From Pseudomonadota bacterium (lineage in GTDB: Bacteria; Pseudomonadota; Alphaproteobacteria; Azospirillales; Azospirillaceae): a stretch of DNA of 9,221 nt. Both the position numbers and the translations under genes were made by a program. Below, one piece after another: positions 1 to 4,769 of the stretch (position 1 is the first letter of the stretch; each line of letters opens with the position of its first letter). The stretch is taken from NCBI GenBank assembly GCA_023416455.1, contig JAEZHQ010000609.1:1-9221 (forward strand). The letters run 5' to 3'. Below the pieces are notes generated by a model, which worked only from the letters and a program-made list of their open reading frames with translations, ran no database searches and had not been told where the DNA came from.

Positions 1-29
1 GCAGGCTGCGTGACCCCGCTCCACGCGCC

Positions 30-69
30 CACGCTTTGCCCCGGGGGCATGCCCCCGGGGCAAAGCGTG
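30..69. repeat. Perfect 40-bp palindrome
   Basis: Every base from 30 to 49 pairs with its partner from 50 to 69, and the centre is GCATGC with no unpaired loop. The arms read CACGCTTTG followed by CCCC, GGGGG and C. As RNA it would form a very stable hairpin with a minimal loop, so it could end transcription arriving from the left. No T-tract follows on either strand, so it is not a classic intrinsic terminator. It lies just left of the putative insertion-sequence end repeats and may belong to that element. Its role is inferred; the symmetry is directly visible. Confidence 0.9.
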
Positions 70-76
70 AACAGAG

Positions 77-126
77 CGGCCAACTCACTTGTTACGAAAA
101 CCGGCCAACTTGACTTGTTACCGACA
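77..126. mobile_element. Putative end of an IS21-family insertion sequence (terminal repeats only)
   Basis: Two near-identical direct repeats lie 25 bp apart: CGGCCAACTCACTTGTTAC at 77-95 and CGGCCAACTTGACTTGTTAC at 102-121. The sequence then runs CCGACA to position 126. Read from the right on the minus strand, the edge begins TGTCGGTAAC and carries repeated internal blocks. This fits IS21-type ends, which usually start with TGT and contain multiple short repeats near the tip. On this view the element lies to the left and its istA/istB genes are outside the window. No transposase or target duplication is visible, so the family call is inference from end architecture only. Confidence 0.4.
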
Positions 127-193
127 GCCCTCTTTGGCGCTTTCGCCCGGGGCCTCCGCGCCGGCCCCGGGCCACTCCGCCCTGTTCCCCCGC

Positions 194-230
194 GCAAAAG
201 AAAAAGGCTGCGGCCAATGCGGCGCAGCCT
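194..230 (-). terminator. Rho-independent terminator (minus strand)
   Basis: AGGCTGCG at 205-212 pairs perfectly with CGCAGCCT at 223-230 around a 10-nt loop. On the minus strand the stem is followed immediately by TTTTTCTTTT (204 to 195), the classic intrinsic terminator arrangement. On the plus strand it has only A residues in front, so it acts leftward. Confidence 0.75.
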
Positions 231-290
231 CAGTCTGGGAGGGAGGAAACCAAGTGAACTTGGCTGTGTCCTTTATCCTCCTTTCCGATT
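194..290 (-). ncRNA. Candidate small RNA with intrinsic terminator
   Basis: On the minus strand this stretch holds ordered structure but no credible reading frame. GGAGGA (281 to 276) can pair with TCCTCC (247 to 242), or alternatively GGAAA with TTTCC just outside or inside it. The enclosed segment contains the small hairpin CCAAG-TTCA-CTTGG (263 to 250). It ends in the strong terminator hairpin at 230-205 followed by a T-rich run. The next gene on this strand (612-824) already has its own terminator at 535-501, so this second terminator implies a separate transcript or heavy read-through. No clear promoter was found, and the 5' end is a guess. It could also be an untranslated remnant. Confidence 0.35.
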
Positions 291-500
291 AACAAGGCAT
301 GAACGAGCCACCTTATTCGAAGACCTACCCCTTTTTTGGGGAAACCCGGGATTTCTTGGGGTGGTCCGGCCGGGGCGGGCCGTCGGGCGGGCTTTTCACG
401 GCGGCGTCTTGGCGGCGAAGGCCCGTGCGATGTCCTGCTGCCAGACCATGCGGAGCAGGCGATCTGGGTGAGCAGGGCGATCCCCCCGCGGCCGATGGCG
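231..500. other. Region without a supported protein gene
   Basis: Apart from the candidate small RNA at its left edge, no protein gene is supported here. Several frames are open on both strands, but they are short, rich in Arg, Pro and Gly, mutually overlapping and lack convincing ribosome binding sites. One minus-strand frame ending at 396-398 contains the protein-like string DRLLRMVWQQDIARAFAA. It runs back through the terminator at 501-535 and has no start signal, so at most it is a decayed fragment. Confidence 0.5.
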
Positions 501-535
501 CACCAAAGCAAAAGGCGCTCCCGTGGGGAGCGCCT
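501..535 (-). terminator. Rho-independent terminator of the 70-aa protein gene
   Basis: A 10-bp stem (513-522 with 526-535, AGGCGCTCCC against GGGAGCGCCT) closes a 3-nt loop. On the minus strand it is followed by TTTGCTTTG. It lies 77 bp beyond the stop of the minus-strand gene at 612-824, which it most likely terminates. Confidence 0.75.
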
Positions 536-611
536 GGAAGGGACCCGCTGGGCGCGGGGGAACTGACGAAGGCGGGTCGGGTGGGGCACCCGGATGGACG
601 GCGGGGAGGCT

Positions 612-824
612 TCAGGCGGCGGCCGCGACCGGCGGCGCAACGACGGCGACATAGCCCTCGCGCTGCTCGCCCAGGTTGGCCAGCAGATCCTTCAGGCTGT
701 CGCGGGTGAAGGGATTAACCGCGCTCTCCAGCTTCGCCTCGACGACGGCGATGAATTCGTCCAGAACGCTCAAGTGAAGCTGCGCGGCGGCGAAGACGTC
801 GTATGACGAATGGATCGGCTGCAT
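612..824 (-). CDS. Small acidic helical protein of unknown function (70 aa)
   Basis: I do not recognise this protein. It begins MQPIHSSYDVFAAAQLHLSV and looks mainly alpha-helical, with amphipathic stretches such as LDEFIAVVEAKLE and SLKDLLANLGEQREGY (about residues 20-58). It ends in a short hydrophobic Ala/Val/Pro tail. There is no signal peptide, membrane segment or cysteine. Support for a real gene comes from a GGGAG ribosome binding site 9 nt before the ATG, plausible codon use and a strong intrinsic terminator shortly after the stop. It stands alone between the candidate RNA region and the secreted-protein cluster. A small regulatory, adaptor or antitoxin-like role is possible, but nothing in the sequence decides this. 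Confidence 0.7.
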   Translation of the reverse strand: MQPIHSSYDVFAAAQLHLSVLDEFIAVVEAKLESAVNPFTRDSLKDLLANLGEQREGYVAVVAPPVAAAA

Positions 825-830
825 GGTCTG

Positions 831-894
831 TAACTCCCGGTGTGTTCGTATTCTCTGAAGACATCAGGCCATCCAGCCGGTTAACAGGGAGTTA
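831..894 (-). promoter_or_regulatory. Leader inverted repeat covering the ribosome binding site
   Basis: TAACTCCC in the leader (minus strand, 894 to 887) is the exact complement of GGGAGTTA (838 to 831), and the latter contains the ribosome binding site of the 70-aa gene. If transcription starts upstream of 894, the two arms could pair across 48 nt and hide the site. An 8-bp match can arise by chance, so regulation is only suggested. Confidence 0.3.
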
Positions 895-974
895 ATTTGA
901 CCTTTTGAGACTAGGCCGCTTGGTGATTACCACTTTTGTTGAGAAGTATTACACCGGATGTTGCAGGGTCCTGG

Positions 975-1328
975 CTAATCGATCCGCACCTCGACCCCGC
1001 CGGCGCGCACCCGCAGCCGGCCGCCGTCCTGCATGACGGAGACCTCCCGGCCGGAGGGCTCCGCCGCATCCGGGGGGAGCGGGGGCGGGGCGGCCGCGGC
1101 CTCGTCCGAGCAGACGGTCCGCTCGCCGGCGGTCCGGCAATGCAGCGCGCCCGGCCCCTGCCGGCACAGGGTCTGGCCGTTGACGCTCTGGCAGCTCAGC
1201 GAGCCCGAGCCGCGCAGGCACATGGTCTGGCCGTTCACCGTCTGGCAGGCCAGGGTTTCGGCCCGGGCTCCGGGAAGGAGGGCGAAGAGGGCCGTGGCGG
1301 CGGCGAGGAGAGCGGCGGTCCTGGTCAT
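975..1328 (-). CDS. Secreted cysteine-ladder repeat protein (117 aa)
   Basis: A signal peptide is clear: MTRT, then a hydrophobic Ala/Leu core, then a likely cut after ALLPGARA (residue 23). The mature part has three 18-residue repeats of the form L-x-C-[QR]-x8-C, with CQTVNGQTMC and CQSVNGQTLC nearly identical and CRTAGERTVC diverged. The six cysteines are at residues 28, 37, 46, 55, 64 and 73, exactly nine apart. After an Ala/Pro linker (77-90) the protein ends in a charged, beta-prone tail (REVSVMQDGGRLRVRAGG). The start is set by the signal peptide and a GGAG site 7 nt upstream; a longer upstream frame passes through tandem repeats and is unlikely. It is probably periplasmic or extracellular with disulfide bonds. 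Function unknown. It follows two other exported-protein genes on the same strand. Confidence 0.8.
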   Translation of the reverse strand: MTRTAALLAAATALFALLPGARAETLACQTVNGQTMCLRGSGSLSCQSVNGQTLCRQGPGALHCRTAGERTVCSDEAAAAPPPLPPDAAEPSGREVSVMQDGGRLRVRAGGVEVRID

Positions 1329-1359
1329 GGACGGCTCCGGGTGCGGAAAGGGGCGCGGG

Positions 1360-1407
1360 GGACGCATGGAGGGCGGGACGCATGGAGGGCAGGACGCATG
1401 GGGGGTG
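1360..1407. repeat. Three tandem 16-bp repeats
   Basis: GGACGCATGGAGGGCG (1360-1375) is followed by GGACGCATGGAGGGCA (1376-1391) and GGACGCATGGGGGGTG (1392-1407). They lie between the stop of the gene at 1435-1866 and the start of the gene at 975-1328, in the leader of the latter. The period is not a multiple of three, which argues against coding. Confidence 0.9.
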
Positions 1408-1434
1408 GCGCGCCGGCCGGCCATCCCCCGATGG

Positions 1435-1866
1435 TCAGCGCTGGAGGCCGAGGCTGCGCTGGTTGGCGAGGTTGCCGATGCCGGCGGCGACGTTGGCGGC
1501 GGTGGTCACGTCGGTGCTGACCAGGGGGCCGCGGCCGGTGAAGTTCAGGCCGACCCGGACGCCGTTGCCCTGGGCGCCGGCGGTCTGCTGGCTGGCGGTG
1601 TTGCCGATGCCGGCGGCGACGTTGGTGGAGGTGCGCACGTTGGTGGTGGCCAGGGCGCCGAAGGGCGTCGCCTGCGCGCCGGCCGCCCGCTGGCCGGCGG
1701 TGTTGCCGATGCCGGCCCGCTGGCCGGCGGTGTTGCCGATGCCGGCCGCCAGGTTGGTGGAGTTCATGACGTTGGTGCCGGTCAGGCCGGGGACGGCCTG
1801 GGCCATGGCCGGGGCTGCCAGCAGGGCGGACAGGGCCAGGGCGGCGCCCAGGGTGCGGGGAAGCAT
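1435..1866 (-). CDS. Secreted AAGIGN-repeat protein, paralogue 1 (143 aa)
   Basis: The start is well fixed: AAGGAGG lies 8 nt before the ATG, and a signal peptide follows at once (MLPRTLG, hydrophobic Ala/Leu core, probable cut after APAMA near residue 22). The mature protein carries three copies of a roughly 19-residue unit, T-[ND]-V-x2-[SA]-[TA]-N-[LV]-AAGIGN-[TL]-A-x-Q, at about residues 31-49, 75-93 and 118-136. An extra partial copy, AGIGNTAGQR, sits at 51-60. The C-terminus reads SLGLQR. It has no cysteine. The GxGNxAxQ core resembles, but does not match, the curlin repeat with its spaced Gly, Asn, Ala and Gln. An exported fibre or matrix protein is a hypothesis. It is paralogous to the gene at 2002-2364 and probably co-transcribed with it. 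Confidence 0.82.
   Translation of the reverse strand: MLPRTLGAALALSALLAAPAMAQAVPGLTGTNVMNSTNLAAGIGNTAGQRAGIGNTAGQRAAGAQATPFGALATTNVRTSTNVAAGIGNTASQQTAGAQGNGVRVGLNFTGRGPLVSTDVTTAANVAAGIGNLANQRSLGLQR
1685..1747. repeat. 30-bp tandem duplication inside the coding sequence
   Basis: The sequence repeats with a 30-bp period without mismatch over 1685-1747, giving just over two copies. It encodes AGIGNTAGQR twice in a row, so the reading frame is kept. The identical copies point to a recent slippage or duplication event. Confidence 0.95.
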
Positions 1867-1941
1867 GCGGGAAACCTCCTTGGAGCGGTGCCGGAGCCTC
1901 ACGCCCCAGCCGGGGTGATGCGCACCACCCTGCCGGGGCGG

Positions 1942-1957
1942 CCCCGGCCGGCCGGGG
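1942..1957. repeat. GC-only palindrome between the two paralogues
   Basis: CCCCGGCC is followed directly by GGCCGGGG, a perfect 16-bp palindrome in the 135-bp gap between the paralogous secreted-protein genes. As RNA it could fold and act in processing or attenuation, but no T-tract follows on the minus strand, so a terminator is not supported. Confidence 0.4.
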
Positions 1958-2001
1958 GGCCGGTCGGGGCGCGGTGCCGCCGGCGGGCAGGGCGGGCGGG
2001 G

Positions 2002-2364
2002 TCAGCGCTGGATGCCGAGGACGCGCTGCTTGGCGAGGTTGCCGACGCCGGCGGCGGTGTTGTTGGCGTCGAACATGTTGGCGCCGCCGAAGGGGATGCC
2101 GAGGGGGCCCATGGCCGGGCTGCGCTGGGTGACGGTGGCGGACTGGCGGGCGAGGTTGCCGACGCCGGCGGCGGTGTTGTTGAGGGTGATGGCGTTGGGG
2201 CCGCCGAGCAGGCCGCCGCCGGACTGGCGGGTGAAGGCGTTCTGGCTGGCGACGTTGCCGATGCCGGCGGCGGTGTTGTTCAGGCTGGTGACGTTCTGGG
2301 CCATGGCCGGGGCCGACAGCAGGGCCAGGGCGGCGAAGCCGGCGAGCAGCGAGGGGCGCAGCAT
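2002..2364 (-). CDS. Secreted AAGIGN-repeat protein, paralogue 2 (120 aa)
   Basis: Starts MLRPSLLAGF with a hydrophobic core and a likely signal-peptide cut after SAPAMA (residue 22). AAGGAG lies 7 nt before the ATG. The mature part has three copies of NNTAAG-[IV]-GN-[VL]-A-x-Q at about residues 29-41, 62-74 and 101-113, separated by Gly- and Pro-rich spacers. The C-terminus is VLGIQR, matching LGLQR in the paralogue at 1435-1866. There is no cysteine and few charged residues. It is the first gene of the minus-strand block and diverges from fcl across about 230 bp. Family and function are not known to me; a self-assembling surface or matrix protein is a guess from the regular Asn/Gln/Gly repeats. 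A longer in-frame extension upstream is a shadow of the fcl gene. Confidence 0.82.
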   Translation of the reverse strand: MLRPSLLAGFAALALLSAPAMAQNVTSLNNTAAGIGNVASQNAFTRQSGGGLLGGPNAITLNNTAAGVGNLARQSATVTQRSPAMGPLGIPFGGANMFDANNTAAGVGNLAKQRVLGIQR

Positions 2365-2595
2365 GGAAGGTCTCCTTCGTGGGGGCGGGGGCCTTGCGAG
2401 GAGCGGCGCCCCGGCGTGGTTGATGGCCGCAACCCTACCCGCCGCCGCCCCCGCCGGCTGTGAGCCGGCCCACAGGCCCGGCCCTTTTCCCAAGGCCGCC
2501 CGCCGGGGCCGGCGAAAGCAAAGCCACTGGCGAAAAGCGCCGCCACCTGAGATAACCGCTGCCGTACGGCACGCCCCCTTGATGAAGACTGCGCG
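2365..2595. promoter_or_regulatory. Divergent intergenic region between secreted-protein block and glycan cluster
   Basis: This 231-bp stretch should hold promoters for both directions, but I cannot assign convincing -35/-10 boxes. Visible structure includes a hairpin GCCGGC-TGTGA-GCCGGC (2453-2469) and a 10-bp palindrome GCCGTACGGC (2561-2570) that lies 26 bp before the fcl start and could be an operator. A five-codon frame at 2582-2599 (MKTAR, stop) overlaps the fcl ATG as ATGA. Confidence 0.35.
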
Positions 2596-3576
2596 ATGAC
2601 ATCCCCTTCGGCTCCCACCTTCGACCTGCATGGCCGCCGCATCTGGGTCGCCGGGCACCGCGGCATGGTCGGCTCGGCCGTCGTCCGCCGCCTCGCCCGC
2701 GAGGACTGCGAGGTGCTGACCGTCGACCGCTCCGCGGTCGACCTGCGCCGGCAGGCGGAGGTGGAGGGCTGGATGGCCGAGGCCCGGCCCGACGCCGTCA
2801 TCGTCGCCGCCGCCACGGTCGGCGGCATCCACGCCAACGACAGCCGGCCGGCCGAGTTCATCTACGACAACCTGGTCATCGAGACCAACGTGATCCACGC
2901 CGCCTGGCGGAGCGGGGTGGGCAAGCTGCTGTTCCTCGGCTCGTCCTGCATCTACCCGAAGTTCGCGCCGCAGCCGATGACCGAGGACGCGCTGCTGACC
3001 GGCCCGCTGGAGCCGACCAACCAGTGGTACGCGGTCGCCAAGATCGCCGGCATCAAGCTGTGCCAGGCCTACCGGCGCCAGTACGGCTGCGACTTCGTGT
3101 CGGCCATGCCGACCAACCTCTACGGCCCGGGCGACAATTTCGACCCGCTGTCGAGCCATGTGCTGCCGGCCCTCCTGCGCAAGATCGACGCGGCGGCCCG
3201 GCAGGGCCTCCCGAGCGTGGAGGTCTGGGGCAGCGGCCGGCCGCGGCGCGAGTTCCTCCACGTCGACGACCTGGCCGACGCCCTGGTCTTCATCCTGCGC
3301 CACTACTCGGGCGAGGAGCATCTCAACGTCGGCACCGGGACCGACGTCAGCATCGCCGAACTGGCCGGGCTGATCGCCGATGTGACCGGCTACCAGGGCC
3401 GCTTCGTCTTCGATCCGTCCAAGCCGGACGGCACCCCCCGCAAGCTGATGGACGTCGGCCGGCTGGCGGCGCTCGGCTGGCGGGCCGGCACCGACCTGCG
3501 CAGCGGGATCGTCCAGACCTACGCCTGGTACCGCGAGGCCCTGGAGCAGGGAGCCCTGCGCGCCGTGCCCCTGTGA
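2596..3576 (+). CDS. fcl: GDP-L-fucose synthase (GDP-4-keto-6-deoxymannose epimerase/reductase)
   Basis: A 326-aa NADP-dependent enzyme of the extended short-chain dehydrogenase family. It performs the 3,5-epimerisation and 4-reduction that turn GDP-4-keto-6-deoxy-D-mannose into GDP-L-fucose in the cytoplasm. The Rossmann motif is GHRGMVG (20-26). GSSCIYPK holds Ser116 and Cys118, Tyr145-x3-Lys149 lies in YAVAKIAGIK, and His188 lies in SSHVLPALL. These line up with Ser107, Cys109, Tyr136, Lys140 and His179 of the E. coli enzyme at a constant offset of nine. The LEPTN and MPTNLYGPGDNF signatures are present, and the length is normal. The ribosome binding site (GAAG) is weak. It leads the plus-strand cluster, before gmd, which supplies its substrate. 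Confidence 0.95.
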   Translation: MTSPSAPTFDLHGRRIWVAGHRGMVGSAVVRRLAREDCEVLTVDRSAVDLRRQAEVEGWMAEARPDAVIVAAATVGGIHANDSRPAEFIYDNLVIETNVIHAAWRSGVGKLLFLGSSCIYPKFAPQPMTEDALLTGPLEPTNQWYAVAKIAGIKLCQAYRRQYGCDFVSAMPTNLYGPGDNFDPLSSHVLPALLRKIDAAARQGLPSVEVWGSGRPRREFLHVDDLADALVFILRHYSGEEHLNVGTGTDVSIAELAGLIADVTGYQGRFVFDPSKPDGTPRKLMDVGRLAALGWRAGTDLRSGIVQTYAWYREALEQGALRAVPL

Positions 3577-3615
3577 CCGGGGCCGCGCCGCGGCGGCCGG
3601 TCCAGGTTGTTTTTT
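3577..3615 (+). terminator. Possible weak terminator or attenuator after fcl
   Basis: A GC-only imperfect hairpin (CCGG...CCGC at 3577-3586 against GCGGC...CCGG at 3590-3600, with a small internal loop) begins right after the fcl stop. A run of six T lies at 3610-3615, about 9 nt beyond the stem. The gap makes it a poor intrinsic terminator. Partial termination between fcl and gmd is possible. Confidence 0.3.
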
Positions 3616-3685
3616 GACGCTGACCCCGGTACGAACAAGGCACCGGGAGCGGCGACCGCTCCGCAGTAACATGAGGAATTGTCAC

Positions 3686-4756
3686 GTGAGCAAGGTTGCC
3701 CTGATCACCGGCGTCACTGGACAGGACGGCGCCTATCTTGCCGAACTCCTGTTGAGCAAGGGCTACACGGTGCACGGCGTCAAGCGCCGCTCTTCGTCCT
3801 TCAATTCCGGGCGTGTCGAACATCTCTACCGCGACCCGCACGAGAGCGGCGTGCGCTTCTTCATGCATTACGGCGACCTGACGGATTCCACCAACCTGAT
3901 CCGCCTCGTCCAGGAGGTCCAGCCGGACGAGATCTACAACCTCGCGGCCCAGAGCCACGTCCAGGTCAGCTTCGAGACGCCCGAATACACCGCCAACGCC
4001 GACGGCATCGGCACCCTGCGGCTGCTCGAGGCCATCCGCATCCTGAAGATGCAGGACAAGGCCCGCTTCTACCAGGCCTCGACGTCGGAGCTGTACGGCA
4101 AGGTGCAGGAGACCCCGCAGAAGGAGACCACCCCCTTCTATCCCCGCAGCCCCTACGCCGCGGCCAAGCTCTACGCCTACTGGATCACCGTGAACTACCG
4201 CGAGGCCTACGGCTTCCACGCCTCCAACGGCATCCTGTTCAACCACGAGAGCCCGATCCGCGGCGAGACCTTCGTCACCCGCAAGATCACCCGCGCCGTG
4301 GCGGCCATCCATCTCGGGGTGCAGGACACGCTGTATCTGGGCAACCTCGACGCCAAGCGCGACTGGGGCCACGCCCGCGACTACGTGGAAGGCATGTGGC
4401 GCATCCTCCAGCAGGACCAGGCCGACGACTATGTGCTGGCCACCGGCGAGACCCATTCGGTGCGCGAGTTCGTCGAGCTGGCCTTCGCCCGCCTGGGCAA
4501 GACCATCGCCTGGCGCGGCGAGGGCGTGGACGAGCAGGGCGTCGACGACGCCACCGGCAAGGTGCTGGTGCGCATCGACGCGCGCTACTTCCGCCCGACC
4601 GAGGTCGACCTGCTGCTCGGCGACCCCTCCAAGGCACAGGCCAAGCTCGGCTGGCGCCACACCACGGCGTTCCGGGACCTCGTCAACGAGATGGTCGATT
4701 CCGACCTCGCCCAGCTCACCACCGGACTGGAAAACGCCAAGCCCCGGTTCGAGTGA
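3686..4756 (+). CDS. gmd: GDP-mannose 4,6-dehydratase
   Basis: A 356-aa short-chain-dehydrogenase-family enzyme that converts GDP-D-mannose to GDP-4-keto-6-deoxy-D-mannose, the substrate of the Fcl enzyme encoded upstream. The NADP-binding motif is GVTGQDG (9-15), followed by the family's KRRSSSFN loop, which contacts cofactor and helps form the tetramer. Catalytic residues Thr133 and Glu135 (in STSELYGKVQ) and Tyr157-x3-Lys161 (YAAAK) match Thr132, Glu134 and Tyr156 of E. coli Gmd. The GILFNHESP and RDWGHA signatures are intact. I chose the GTG at 3686 because GAGGA lies 8 nt upstream and the protein then starts MSKVALITG as the family does; an ATG at 3671 and a TTG at 3614 would add unrelated residues. 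The stop lies 13 bp before the next gene. Confidence 0.95.
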   Translation: MSKVALITGVTGQDGAYLAELLLSKGYTVHGVKRRSSSFNSGRVEHLYRDPHESGVRFFMHYGDLTDSTNLIRLVQEVQPDEIYNLAAQSHVQVSFETPEYTANADGIGTLRLLEAIRILKMQDKARFYQASTSELYGKVQETPQKETTPFYPRSPYAAAKLYAYWITVNYREAYGFHASNGILFNHESPIRGETFVTRKITRAVAAIHLGVQDTLYLGNLDAKRDWGHARDYVEGMWRILQQDQADDYVLATGETHSVREFVELAFARLGKTIAWRGEGVDEQGVDDATGKVLVRIDARYFRPTEVDLLLGDPSKAQAKLGWRHTTAFRDLVNEMVDSDLAQLTTGLENAKPRFE

Positions 4757-4769
4757 GCGGCCCACGGCG

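Noticed and set aside
10..471. Long plus-strand open frame across the left intergenic region
   Set aside because: It runs through the 40-bp palindrome, the direct repeats and the terminator hairpin, has Arg/Pro/Gly-rich low-information sequence and lacks a ribosome binding site.
396..503. Minus-strand fragment containing DRLLRMVWQQDIARAFAA
   Set aside because: It looks somewhat like a protein C-terminus, but has no start signal and its frame continues back through a terminator; too short to call a pseudogene.
299..709. Plus-strand frame starting MNEPPYSKTYPFFGE
   Set aside because: The first dozen residues look protein-like, but the rest is Arg/Gly/Pro-rich, it crosses a minus-strand terminator and overlaps the better supported 612-824 gene.
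1360..1407. CRISPR array
   Set aside because: The 16-bp units are directly adjacent with no unique spacers, so this is a simple tandem repeat.
1033..2463. 476-aa plus-strand frame opposite the secreted-protein genes
   Set aside because: It is an antisense shadow of three minus-strand genes with signal peptides and good ribosome binding sites; its VADAGG repeats only mirror the AAGIGN repeats.
3614..3640. TTGACG upstream of gmd as a -35 box
   Set aside because: No acceptable -10 box lies 16-18 bp downstream, so a promoter is not supported.
2365..3672. Upstream extension of the minus-strand frame that ends at 2002
   Set aside because: It lies opposite fcl and has typical high-GC shadow composition; the real start is the ATG at 2364 with ribosome binding site and signal peptide.
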